17,147 nt of DNA from Gryganskiella cystojenkinii (lineage: Eukaryota > Mortierellomycota > Mortierellomycetes > Mortierellales > Mortierellaceae): NCBI GenBank assembly GCA_015852425.1, contig JAAAIG010000816.1, forward strand, positions 1 to 17,147, in the 5' to 3' direction. The notes under the pieces are model-generated. The model saw only the letters and a list, made by a program, of their open reading frames with translations, was not told the origin of the DNA and did not search any database. Numbering within the stretch: the stretch's first letter is position 1; each line of letters starts with the position of its first letter. This document shows, piece by piece, positions 1 to 9,004 of this stretch. A program made the translations under genes and the position numbers.

Positions 1-183
1 GGCGCCAGGATACAAGTTCATGGCGAGCTTGTTCGAATAGGCATTCCTGACTGGACCTCGGATAACGATCCGAGCTGGATGATGGGAACCGGAACGCGAG
101 GATGGAGTCCCGAACAGGATGACGAGAGAAAGACCAGAAAGGCGTCAAACACGTTAAAGGTGACGAGAGCAGAGTTAGGTTAA
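1..183 (+). CDS. Open frame entering from the left edge, unrecognised
   Basis: A frame is open from base 1 to a TAA at 181-183 (60 codons) with no start inside it, so if real it is the 3' end of a gene or exon lying mostly outside the window. The end is strongly charged (Asp-Asp-Glu-Arg-Lys, then several Lys/Arg). The piece resembles no family I can name. Sixty open codons can occur by chance, so this is only a candidate. An eroded transposon is as likely as a gene, given the decayed sequence that follows. Confidence 0.25.
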   Translation, partial: GARIQVHGELVRIGIPDWTSDNDPSWMMGTGTRGWSPEQDDERKTRKASNTLKVTRAELG

Positions 184-499
184 GGTCAAAAGCTAAGAGC
201 TATGCTCAAAGCAAACCTAGGTTGTTAGTTCTCAAGTATTGTAAACACCTAATAACATTCGCAGTTTGTGACACAAGAATCATCGCCGTTCGTGACAAGA
301 AAATGCACTTGCCCGTACAGACAACTAGGACGGGTCTGCGTAGTCATAGGCGATCCATTTCCCGGCTCGAATTCTCCCAAGCGTCGTTGAGTCTTCTTAC
401 CAGAACTCGGTACGTTCCACAGAGATAATAAACCGCATATCCTCATGAGCAGACTGAAGTGTATCATTATTGTGGATAATGCAGAGCTTGCCAACGACT

Positions 500-886
500 T
501 CAGCGTCCAGCTAGACTCGCAAGGTAGTCCTTGTTCGTGTATGTCTGGTCGCCGAATGACCACTCGTGAACCAAAAGGGTATTGATGAACGTCTTCGCCC
601 GAAGACGCGACGGGGGCTCGTTCGCTATGCGTGTGAGCAACACTCCCCAATAGAGATGGATGGTCCCATTCCACTGCTCATAAGGGTTTTGATATTGTGT
701 TCCTAGACACATCCTGCGGGTGCTTGACGGAAATACATTTTCGTGGTTCTTGACCCAACGCATATTGTTACTACCGATGTCCTTGCAACATTTACGACTG
801 ACTAAACCTAACGGGACAGTTGTCTTCAAAACGTTAACGAGCTCTCCGACGTTGCTAGTACCGTGTTCTGCCACAAGTTTATCCAA
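500..886 (-). pseudogene. Unrecognised coding-like stretch, no ATG
   Basis: The minus strand has a 128-codon open stretch with protein-like composition (charged and aromatic residues well mixed, Trp-containing segments), but no ATG at its head. The open frame upstream (826-1029) is in a different phase, and the frame downstream (249-674) is again different, so a reading on this strand would need two frameshifts or unseen introns. I recognise no domain. It is most simply a decayed gene or transposon remnant. Confidence 0.25.
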
Positions 887-1280
887 TCGCTGTCATTAAG
901 CAGGTAATTAGTCTTTCGATTCTGCTCAACAAGCCAGATTTGCATCCAACGTGTGGTCAAACAATTACCCCAAGGCGATACCAAGTCCTCCTGTTTTGCA
1001 TCCCCCATGACCTCGTTATTTGACCTCACCGATCGGCCGATCCACTTTCAACATTGGATGCACAGTCCCTCTTCCTCAGGTTTGTTGGGGCTGTGGATGA
1101 CACCCTTCGCCGCAACAATTTTGGGAAGATGGTTTTGGTTATGCTCGGAGGTTTGGAACCATCATGGAAGCACTTTGGCAATATTGGGGCGTTGCAATCC
1201 TGTAAGAAACCAGGCAAAGTTCACCTCGAGAGTGAGTCTAAAACGATTGGCTGTCAACGCCTTCCCTCTCCATCCACCTC

Positions 1281-1297
1281 AAAAAAAAAAAAAAAAA
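1281..1297 (+). repeat. Poly-A tract (17 A)
   Basis: A homopolymer of about 17 A. It could be the tail of a plus-strand retroposed sequence or simple drift. I found no target-site duplication. Confidence 0.7.
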
Positions 1298-1389
1298 TCG
1301 AATGGCAAACAATTTTGGTGGCGCCCTTACCCATATTTCATAGTCAACGACTCGCACATTCGGTCCTCGTTGGGAAGTAACCTTCACGG

Positions 1390-1534
1390 TGACAGACATA
1401 GGCTTGGACTAAGTTACTACAGGCCTGAAGAAGTACAGAGTAAACTCGAAGACTATTTGATGACTCGAGTTGTTAGAGATGAAATCTTGAAAAAACAAAT
1501 AGAGAAGCATATAAAGTGGAGCTCATATATCTAA
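1390..1534 (+). other. Coding-like 3' segment, unrecognised
   Basis: The end of a longer plus-strand open frame (from about 953, no ATG) has a helical, Glu/Lys-rich composition, with Leu-Glu-Asp-Tyr and Lys-Lys-Gln-Ile-Glu-Lys segments, and stops at TAA 1532-1534. It follows acceptor-like sequences (CATAG near 1400 and TACTACAG near 1420), so it could be a last exon. The upstream part contains a 17-base A run (1281-1297) inside the frame and does not look coding. No family is recognised. Confidence 0.2.
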
Positions 1535-1981
1535 CTCGCAATCCGGGTCTAGGTATGGGCGAGGCGGAAGAGGAAGGTGCTTGCAGTTGGTATGGAGATT
1601 TAAAGAAATTCCATTGAAAAAAGTAGATGACTTCAGTCCGTAACAGAGTAAATCAAAGGTTGACGGTGTTGGCCCGTAACAGAGTAAATCAAAGGTTGAC
1701 GGTGTTGGCGAGTGGACTGTATGTGGTGAAGCAGTTGTTGTGAAGTGTCCAACTCTAGTGCAGAACTGATACGCTTGTGAACTCCGTGGACTGCCTCTGA
1801 TGGGTTCGGTAATCCTGTTCGCGGTGAAAATAGCGTCCAGGGCACTCGTCATAGTCACAGGTCCATCCTTTATGCTTAGTGGCCGTAGGTGGCTGTTCCT
1901 ATGCAGAAAGACATCTCGACAGGTATGGAAGCATGCAACACACTCTGGGCAAGGGTGTAACGAAGTGATATCAGTGTTCAT
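1523..1981 (-). CDS. Small single C2H2 zinc-finger protein
   Basis: An ATG-started ORF of 152 residues. Residues 11-31 fit the classical C2H2 pattern: Cys11-x2-Cys14-x12-His27-x3-His31, with Phe18 and Val24 at the two hydrophobic core positions. The ATG has a purine (G) at -3. Such a finger binds zinc and usually DNA, so a nuclear role is inferred. No second finger follows; the rest is Ser/Thr/Pro-rich. About residues 90-114 contain a 12-residue segment (Pro-Thr-Pro-Ser-Thr-Phe-Asp-Leu-Leu-Cys-Tyr-Gly) repeated exactly in tandem, caused by a 36-bp DNA duplication. A single finger in a short protein is also what a truncated or decayed gene would show. An overlapping plus-strand frame (1800-2174) has no recognisable features. 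Confidence 0.4.
   Translation of the reverse strand: MNTDITSLHPCPECVACFHTCRDVFLHRNSHLRPLSIKDGPVTMTSALDAIFTANRITEPIRGSPRSSQAYQFCTRVGHFTTTASPHTVHSPTPSTFDLLCYGPTPSTFDLLCYGLKSSTFFNGISLNLHTNCKHLPLPPRPYLDPDCELDI
1638..1709 (+). repeat. Two exact tandem copies of a 36-bp unit
   Basis: Bases 1638-1673 are repeated directly at 1674-1709; the unit begins CCGTAACAGAGTAAATC. Thirty-six is a multiple of three, so the duplication keeps the minus-strand zinc-finger frame open and duplicates 12 residues. Confidence 0.9.
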
Positions 1982-2334
1982 GGCTGAGAAGAAAGGGGAT
2001 ACGATGATGAGTAAAAGATGGTGGCGAAAAGAAAGAAAGACTGCAGGTTTTTCTTATATTCCTGGCATTACCATTGGCCAAACTCTAAGGCTTGATATAA
2101 ATTATTCGAGTGGTCTTATTCCAACAACCCGAAGTTGCACAATGGGTCTACCTTCGCACACCAAAATTGAATAAAAACCTGCATTCACTGAAAAAATTCA
2201 GACAGGACTATTCAGCACAGTGTGTGTCTTAGAAGGAAGCGCTGTTATTTCTGTTATTTCCCTTTTTTTGTCTCTACACACCTGTGACGATTTCAAGGGC
2301 TCTCACTCTCCCTCCCTTGTTGGAGTACAAAGGC

Positions 2335-2354
2335 AAAAAAAAAAAAAAAAAAAA
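2335..2354 (+). repeat. Poly-A tract (20 A)
   Basis: A run of about 20 A, directly followed within six bases by a 17-bp tandem duplication. It may be a retroposon tail or simple slippage. Confidence 0.7.
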
Positions 2355-2359
2355 TGATA

Positions 2360-2393
2360 TGGGGCAAATGGTCGAATGGGGCAAATGGTCGAA
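2360..2393 (+). repeat. 17-bp tandem duplication
   Basis: The unit TGGGGCAAATGGTCGAA occurs twice without a gap (2360-2376 and 2377-2393). It lies about 165 bases upstream of the kelch gene start, in sequence that otherwise holds nothing I can name. Confidence 0.85.
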
Positions 2394-2519
2394 CGGTGAA
2401 CCATTCCCACAGCCCAAACAAACAAACAAAAAAACTGCTGTGATGGCCTTCCTTGCACACCAACTCGCCCTTCCTTCTCTCTATTTTGTTTTTACTTGCA
2501 TTTACTCGCTTCTACCGCC

Positions 2520-2541
2520 TGTTTATTTCTTTTTTGTACAG
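2520..2541 (+). promoter_or_regulatory. Pyrimidine-rich leader with a splice-acceptor-like end
   Basis: Bases 2460-2540 are strongly C/T-rich, and the stretch ends TTTTTTGTACAG about 18 bases before the kelch ATG. This looks like a 3' splice site, so the gene may have an intron in its 5' leader. A matching donor was not pinned down. Confidence 0.35.
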
Positions 2542-2558
2542 GGTCGATTCTCACGGAA

Positions 2559-4871
2559 ATGATTCTCCACCGGTTGCTGGCCAAGTACTTTTTTTTCTTG
2601 GCGACCTTCATCTATCTTCTCTCATTTAGTCGTGCCCAATCCAATACCCCCTCTCCAGTCTCGCATCCCCAATACTTCGCCACTAACAACATACTTTATG
2701 TCCAAGGCGGCCTCAACCAAATTAATCCAGTCTCTGTCACGACAGCCTTTTACTCCCTGGACCTCACAAAGCCCTTCAACGATCAATCCCCACCCTGGAT
2801 GGGTCTCGCGAGCGCACCCTTTCAAAATTCGGACAAAGCCATGACAACTTCTCCGGACAAAAAAACAGTCTATATCTGGGATGGATCTCATATTACCGTA
2901 TATAACACGGCCAGCAATTCTTGGGTTACAATCGGTCTGACCGTCGCAGCCAAGTTGGAAGGATTAAAAGCCCTGACGGATCCCAACGGAGTGCTTTTTG
3001 TTCCTAATGGTTGTTCTAACGGGATGGATCCGAACCCGGTGATGTGCATGTTCAATGTGACGGCAAACACCTGGGGATTGATCGCGATGCCCAGTTCGAT
3101 GCCCACCACCAGTGTCAGTTATTACAGTTGGGTGACTTCTCAGTTGAGAAAATCGATGATTCTCTATGGTGGAATCGGGATCTTCACTCAAATAGCCAGT
3201 CCATACCTGTTTGAGTTTATCAGTGCGACCCAAACCTGGACCACCCTTGTGAGTATAAGGTCGGGCACAGTCCATTTTTCCTATTTTCTTTATCCTTACT
3301 GCTCTTAATTTGAAGACTGATCAGTAGCCTGAATCGTCGTTTTCACAATAGGTGGCAACGGGAGCATTACCTGGAGATCTCAACACTCATTGCATGGTCC
3401 AAAGTAATATGATCTCAGCTTGATGTTTTGCGGTTGTTTTGAGCCACCAAAACAAAGGATCCACTGCTTACGAAAGAGACACTAACCCTCCTCTTTACCA
3501 AAAACAGCATCTGACAATAGCAGCATGATTCTGTATGGAGGAATTAGTTCGGCCAAGGTAATCAGCTCCAGCATCTATATTCTCGATGTGGCAAAGTTGT
3601 CTTGGATCAAAGGAACGGATGCTCCATCATATCAGGGCCGATACGGTCATGTCTGTGCCACCAATGGTGACAGTTTCCTGGTCTGGTCAGGTAATAGGCC
3701 AAAGGCAACTTAAGCAATACTCACAATAAGTGAAGCTGTTTGATTCGGATATGGAGCAAGGTTCAACTAAACGATATATCTTTGTGTGGCGTTCACGAAT
3801 TTAGGACAAAACGCGACGGGACTAATGTCGAACGTGCCAATGATTTACAATATCCCCTCCAATCAATGGGTCCACGACTTTGTCCTTTCAGGATCATCAC
3901 CCACTAGTGCCTCCAGCACAAAGTCTTCATCTGGGGGTGCCATTGGGGGGGCCATCGGAGGAGTTATCGTTATTTTGGCCGTGCTCGGGTTCTTTTATCG
4001 AAGACGTCGTCTCCGTAATCATGGCCAGATAACAAAACCCTTGACTTCTTCCTCGTCATCGGACGGGGGCAGCCTTCAACGTAATCTTCACAGTAACGGC
4101 AGAGTATTTAATTCCTTGGAAGTCCACGAGGAGAATGGCAGAGGCGGTATTCCACTTCAGGACACAATATCGTCTCCTCAAGAAGCCACTACATCGTCAA
4201 TGGCATGTACCGTGAAACCACTTTCCTTAGTTCTTTCGACCGATCGTTCGTTTAATACCTATGCTACTGCATCGGACCAGGCAGGGAATTCCTACGGGAC
4301 ACTGAACATTCATAACAAGGAGTTATTATCCGACTCTCAATCTTCCTCACCCATCTCGACTCGGAAATCATCTCCTCACGCTCTTACATCAGCAATAGCC
4401 GGCAATAACAACACCTCTCCAAAGGACGCCATGACGAACCACCCTTTTGTCCACGCTCCTCAATCAGTCCCCGCAGGGATGACGGACTGGAGCGTAGGCA
4501 TCGACGCTAGTCCAGAACAACCTCGGAGTCCTCAAAAATTCATCTCCGAGGCGGTGCCGCTTGTATTCCCTCCTTCGGTTGGTCATCCGCAGCTTTATCG
4601 GAATGTTGGCACCTTGGCGGAAGATAACAGTAATAATCTGTACTTGCGAGACAATAGATGGCCGCCGACGTCAGATGGGCGTGCTCCCAATACATATTAC
4701 CCACCATCACCACCACCACCACCACTAGATTCGGCGAACTCCGAGAACACAGAGTTGGTCAGAGAGAGGTTGGCGTTGATGAAGGCACAGCATGAACTAA
4801 ACCTGGCGAGGATTCGGTTGGAGCAAGCGTCGGAAGCTCAGCTGATGGAGAGACTTTTGCATCAGGAGTAA
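2559..4871 (+). CDS. Membrane-anchored kelch-repeat protein, four exons
   Basis: Four exons read through without a stop: 2559-3248, 3352-3403, 3508-3690 and 3805-4871, giving 663 residues. Introns are 103, 104 and 114 bases with GTGAGT, GTAATA and GTAATA donors and AG acceptors. Intron 2 has an ACTAAC branch-like site 21 bases before its end. A TTG-headed upstream extension is ignored; the first in-frame ATG is 2559. Residues 1-26 are a signal peptide (likely cut after Ser-Arg-Ala). Residues 28-335 form a kelch-type beta-propeller ectodomain, with Gly-Gly strand ends at about 50, 204 and 258 and several N-glycosylation sites. Residues 354-373 are a Gly-rich transmembrane helix followed by a stop-transfer Arg cluster. 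The tail of about 290 residues is Ser/Pro-rich, with a run of six Pro near 608 and a coiled coil at about 617-663. I infer a cell-surface or cell-wall binding or sensing role. No ligand or enzyme active site is visible. Confidence 0.88.
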
Positions 4872-5031
4872 AGAGATTTGAGATCTCTTCAATTTTTTTG
4901 AAGGAATATTTAGTTTGCACCGGTAAAGACAAAAGCTGTAGGAAAGTTTATATAAGAGGAATAACAGAAGATTATGCTTCGTAGGGCACTGTTGGAGGGG
5001 CTGTTTAGAGTCATGTTTAGATATTGAAGAT

Positions 5032-5150
5032 CTCATTGTGCCAACCACAGCTGAAGAAGATGCCTTTGAGGTTCCAAAATCCTAAGAAAATGTCACTACG
5101 CCAACCATAGCTGTAAGGGTGCCTTTGGGGTTTCAAAAAACTAAGTTTAT
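5032..5150 (+). repeat. Imperfect tandem repeat, about 60 bp, two copies
   Basis: Both units contain GCCAACCAYAGCTG, then GCCTTTG, then a TTC-A-rich segment ending CTAAG. The first copy's CCAACC begins at 5041 and the second's at 5101. Several mismatches and at least one indel separate them, so this is an old duplication. Confidence 0.75.
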
Positions 5151-5187
5151 AGTCGACACCGACCGGTATATACTTTCCTAAGCGAAA

Positions 5188-5436
5188 ATGAGCGACACCG
5201 CAGGGAACCGCAGTATACAACTGTTGGCCGTGAGTGAGTCAAGGCCCGCCCACCTCTTCTATCCAGACGATGCAGAATACGATCACCTCCCAATAGTTTC
5301 GCGCCACAGAGTCTCATCCACGGTCTTCCAGAAGGCATCCAGACTACATTTCAAATTGCTGGATCGTCTCTGCTGTATCTTTTGCCCTGCGTCTGTCCAT
5401 GGGATAGTTCAACTGTCATCTATCATATTTGAATGA
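5188..5436 (+). CDS. Small ORF of unknown function
   Basis: This 82-codon ORF begins with ATG in a favourable context (A at -3) and ends with TGA. It has no signal peptide and no membrane segment. I recognise no domain; the Cys-Cys-x-x-x-Cys near the end is not a known motif by itself. It stands alone between two convergent genes and could be a 3' UTR or chance frame, so it is listed only as a possible small gene. Confidence 0.2.
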   Translation: MSDTAGNRSIQLLAVSESRPAHLFYPDDAEYDHLPIVSRHRVSSTVFQKASRLHFKLLDRLCCIFCPASVHGIVQLSSIIFE

Positions 5437-5712
5437 GATTTTTTTAAAATGAAAGCGTGGGTTAATATTTTTTTTTTTTTGTCAAGAGGAAATAAAGAAC
5501 GCACAAGCAAAGCACAAGACAAGAGCAGGATCCATAGAGGAGAAACAGCTTAAAAACCCCCTCTCTTACCATGACCGGTAAAGTCGAACTCTTGGATTTG
5601 AGCGAAAGCAAAGCTGACAGTAGTGGCCATGAAGACTGGAGGGGTGACGAGCGCAAAGATGAATGCGCATGAAAGGGTAAATGGAGTGAAGGGAAATTGG
5701 GTTGATTCCGTA

Positions 5713-8684
5713 TTAGCGGCCATGCAGGCGAAACGATAAGTTCCATCGAAACAAGATGTCCTCCGCATCGGACTCGAGATCTCCGGCACCAGTGAACGAA
5801 ACTTTCGAAAGATGTGTCTTGAGCCAACGGGCATTATCTCGTTCAGATATCAAATGACAGAGTTCCAACGGGCACCTGATCATTCGACCTTCTCTAATGA
5901 TCTGTTCGCTAAGGTTAGGAGTTGGAAGATCATTCATCACCGCCTGCTCTTTCTCTATGGGCTGAGATATTGGCCCGTCTCCACCATAGTCCTCCTGAAA
6001 TGCTTCCCCATTACTAGTCAGTTGCGGTGGTATAAAAGGTTGGTAACGTGGTGTCGTGATTAGACGCAACAGGTACTGGTCTGGAAGAAGAGCAATCGCA
6101 GCTTCCTCCATCTGCTCTAAATCTATTATATCTCGTGGATACTGATCAGCTTCGCCAACTCCTGGTGGACGGTCCGGAACCGGATCATCCGGCATCAGTC
6201 CCAAATGCTTCAGTTTCGGCCAATGCGCTTTGATCGCCTCGAGTTCTTGGATCCCGATCCGAACCGCCATTTGATGCAAATCGACGGATTCCATGTTTGG
6301 GGTCCCCTCCAGCATTAGTTTCAACCCGCTGTCGAGGCTCCACTCCAAGGACAGTTGTTGGAACGAAGAGTTGATAATTAATCTCCTGGCGGTCGATGAT
6401 GTCGGGTTTAGATAGTACTTTGGGGTCAGTTCCAGACCGGAGGTCGTATCCAAAAATTCAAACGGCCATGAGTCGTCTTCGTCTTCGTCTTGGTCCTCAT
6501 CCATGCGGTTTTCGTCGGCGTAGTAACCCATTCGTAATTGGCGCAGGCGACGCAACTGACCAAGTTGTCGGTAGACGACCCTCTGATCCGCTCGGGATCT
6601 CATGAGTGCTTGCCAGCTCACTTGATTCCTCGTGTAGGTCCCGTGATATAAGTCCTGTTTGGACTTCTCAGCATCAGGTCGAATCTGACATTTGATCTGA
6701 AGGTGAAGGATCTCCAGTTCGAGACAAGCCCATTTCGGCTGACCATGATTGAGGTCTTTTTCGTACTCCTGACCTCCAGCACCAATCCGTGAGAGTCCAT
6801 GCCGATGACTGGTTTCATCATGTCTGACACATAGAGGATCGGATCATAGGTATCCGAATCATGACTGGTTGACAGTGCTCTTAGGACCCGTAGCACTGGA
6901 CAGCTGCACAGGATCGTCTGAATGTCCATGCTCGTAAATTCGCCGCAGCCTTCGATTCTCAACGACTCCAATTTCCGTAAGCGAGGGCGGACCAAAATCC
7001 TATCCGATCCGGCCATGGTCAAGGATTCCATCAAGCGAGCCGCATCATCCACTTCGTATTGCTCGTTCATTTCCGATCCTTTGTGGAGGACTGAAGAAGT
7101 GTATGTTGCTGCCAATGTTGTCGCTGCCGGTATTGTCCATGCCGACACCACCGCGGGAAGAGTGCCGATCGAGGGCTGCCATGGACGAGCTGCTATTCCT
7201 GATCCAAGGACCGCTTGGACTGCTCGTTTATTCATGGACTTTGGATAGTTGAGGTTCAGTTTTCTCCATCCGAACTGAGAAGCCAACAGAAGTTGCTCCA
7301 AGTAGACGGACTCGCCTTTGCAAAAGGGTACAATCAAGGTGCTCAGTAGAGGACAGTTTGTAAAGAGGGTCCAGGCAAGGTCTTTCATGGCCCATTCCTC
7401 CACCTCCAAACCAGATAACGACAAGGACTCGAGTAGATGGGATCGCTGTAAAAGTGATAAGGTCGATCGAAGTGCATCGGGCTGTTCCATGTCGTCGCTG
7501 GCGAGCACGAGTTCTTTCAGGTTGTAATGCTCGTTGTCGTCATGAACTTGATAATTTTCATTCGAGGCCTTGGCCGGAATTGCAGTTATGTCTCTGTTGA
7601 CCTCGATGGTTGTCTCTGCCTTGACATTGTCGTTCTTGTTGTCTTTTCCCATCAGTGAATGCTGTCGTTCTTGTTCTTGCAGGATTCTGCGTCGTCGATG
7701 TGGATGCCAAAACTGACAGTGCTGTTCCTCCGACAATGAGTCGTCCTCGTGAAGCCATCCAATAGCGAGTCCAAGGGTCTTTAACCTCGGTGAGAGTCCT
7801 TCGAGTAGGATCCGAAGCAACCTTGCGCTGACCATTGCCGATCTCATCCCAAACAAAGCTAGATCTTCCAGCACTGGCAGACCGTCTCGACAGATGGCTC
7901 GGACGGCGCGTTCACTCCAGACTGGGAAAATGCTGATGGTCAGGGAGCGTAGACCTCGATTGTGTCGTAACAGGTTCAAGAACGGGTTGAAGTTGGGCGG
8001 GTGGATTAGCATTTGGACATAGTGATTCTGGATATGGGTCTCGACGGCTTGTTGGACGTTGTCTCCCTCATCGAATGGGCCTGCCCAGGTGTAAGGGGGT
8101 TCCTCTGGGTCGTAAGGGTTGTCGTCATTGTCGTAATTGGCGTCGTTTTCGTCGTTTCCGTTCCTGAGCTTGTTGGCGTCGTTATAGCCTCCGATATGGT
8201 CTGTCCTATATTTCCTTGTAAACCCAAGGGCTCGACGACTCTTTTTCAGGCTCCTTTGAGTTGTCTCGTACTTGTGTCTGGCGACCAAGGCCAGCCCGAG
8301 GTAGAATGACTGTGTTAGGGCGTCATTAGCCAGAAAGCCATCGTTCTCGGCAGGGTCTTGCATGTCGAACCGGACGAGATTGTGGAGTGGACAATGATCG
8401 TCTCGAAAGAGGTCAAAGATGGTGCTGTATTTCGAAGACAGGGCACGGACGCTATCGCTGCGACGATAGAGAGCTTGAAGTGAGTCGGGTTGCAAGAGGG
8501 CAACTTGCGCATGTGGGTTTGTGATTGTGATGGATCGCCATAATGTCGGTGTGAGGATCAAGTGCCATTGTTTGGAGACACGACAGGCGTTTGCAAGATC
8601 GTGTGAGGAGAGATGGGGCGAGATCAAAAGTAGGAGTTCGGGAATGTCGGCGATAGCGAACAGAGAGGGAGAAGAAGGGCACAT
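5713..8684 (-). CDS. F-box/leucine-rich-repeat protein with one frameshift
   Basis: Residues 12-50 of the first frame form an F-box (Ile-Pro-Glu-Leu-Leu start, Ser-His-Asp-Leu-Ala-Asn-Ala-Cys-Arg-Val, Trp40, Leu-Trp49-Arg). F-box proteins bind Skp1 and bring substrates to an SCF ubiquitin ligase. The rest has irregular leucine-rich repeats and two acidic low-complexity stretches. The first frame is intact to about 6790; the protein then continues in the other phase (Trp-Ala-Cys-Leu-Glu-Leu-Glu-Ile-Leu-type LRR strands) to TAA at 5713-5715. That second frame is closed by a stop near 6850, so the switch must lie between about 6850 and 6618, most likely near 6785. No intron fits, because coding sense is present on both sides. 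With one base restored the product would be about 990 residues. ATG 8684 is preferred over in-frame ATG 8849 because family members start just before the F-box. It is divergent from the next F-box gene. Confidence 0.78.
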
Positions 8685-9004
8685 TGGTCGATTGATTGAT
8701 TGATTGAAAACGTGATTATGTTGATTGCGCGTCTCAGTGAGGAAGAAAGGGGGTTTCAGGAGAGAGGAGAAAAACGAAGTAAAATTTATCGTCACTGGAG
8801 GTGCCGCAGTTTCATGCAAGATAAAGAGGTTCTTCAAAAGCGTCGCCATTCGATCCTCGCTTTGACCTTTTTTGTGTGCGAAAGTGGATCTCCGCTTCTC
8901 CCTCCTCTATCCACGTTGGTTCCCCCCTTTGCACAACAACACTCCCATTGTCCTTCTTGTCTCGCTCAACCTCATTCCTTTATGCTAATTGCCCTTTAAA
9001 CTCA
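8685..9004. promoter_or_regulatory. Shared divergent promoter region of two F-box genes
   Basis: These 320 bases lie between the ATG codons of two head-to-head F-box genes and must hold both promoters and leaders. A GATT run of four units (8690-8705) sits next to the left gene's start. The right gene's leader (8880-8990) is C/T-rich, as is common in fungal leaders. I see no strong TATA box. Confidence 0.6.

Larger units (their letters stand above)
4872..5712. other. Intergenic region between kelch gene and F-box gene 3' end
   Basis: This 840-base stretch separates two converging genes. It holds an imperfect 60-bp tandem repeat (5032-5150), a short ORF with a good start context (5188-5436), and a T run at 5468-5480. 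I see no AATAAA for the kelch gene near its stop. Confidence 0.6.

Noticed and set aside
2496..2558. N-terminal extension of the kelch protein
   Set aside because: The upstream codon is TTG, not ATG. The ATG at 2559 directly precedes a normal signal peptide.
5462..5827. 121-codon minus-strand ORF with hydrophobic end
   Set aside because: It overlaps the C-terminal coding part of the first F-box gene in another frame and its 3' flank; it includes a T-run translation.
6922..8309. Several plus-strand ORFs of 69-108 codons
   Set aside because: They are antisense shadows of the F-box gene; their composition follows from the coding strand.
8685..8849. 55-residue N-terminal extension of the first F-box protein from ATG 8849
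   Set aside because: It is possible in frame, but members of this family start a few residues before the F-box, and the segment overlaps the expected promoter.
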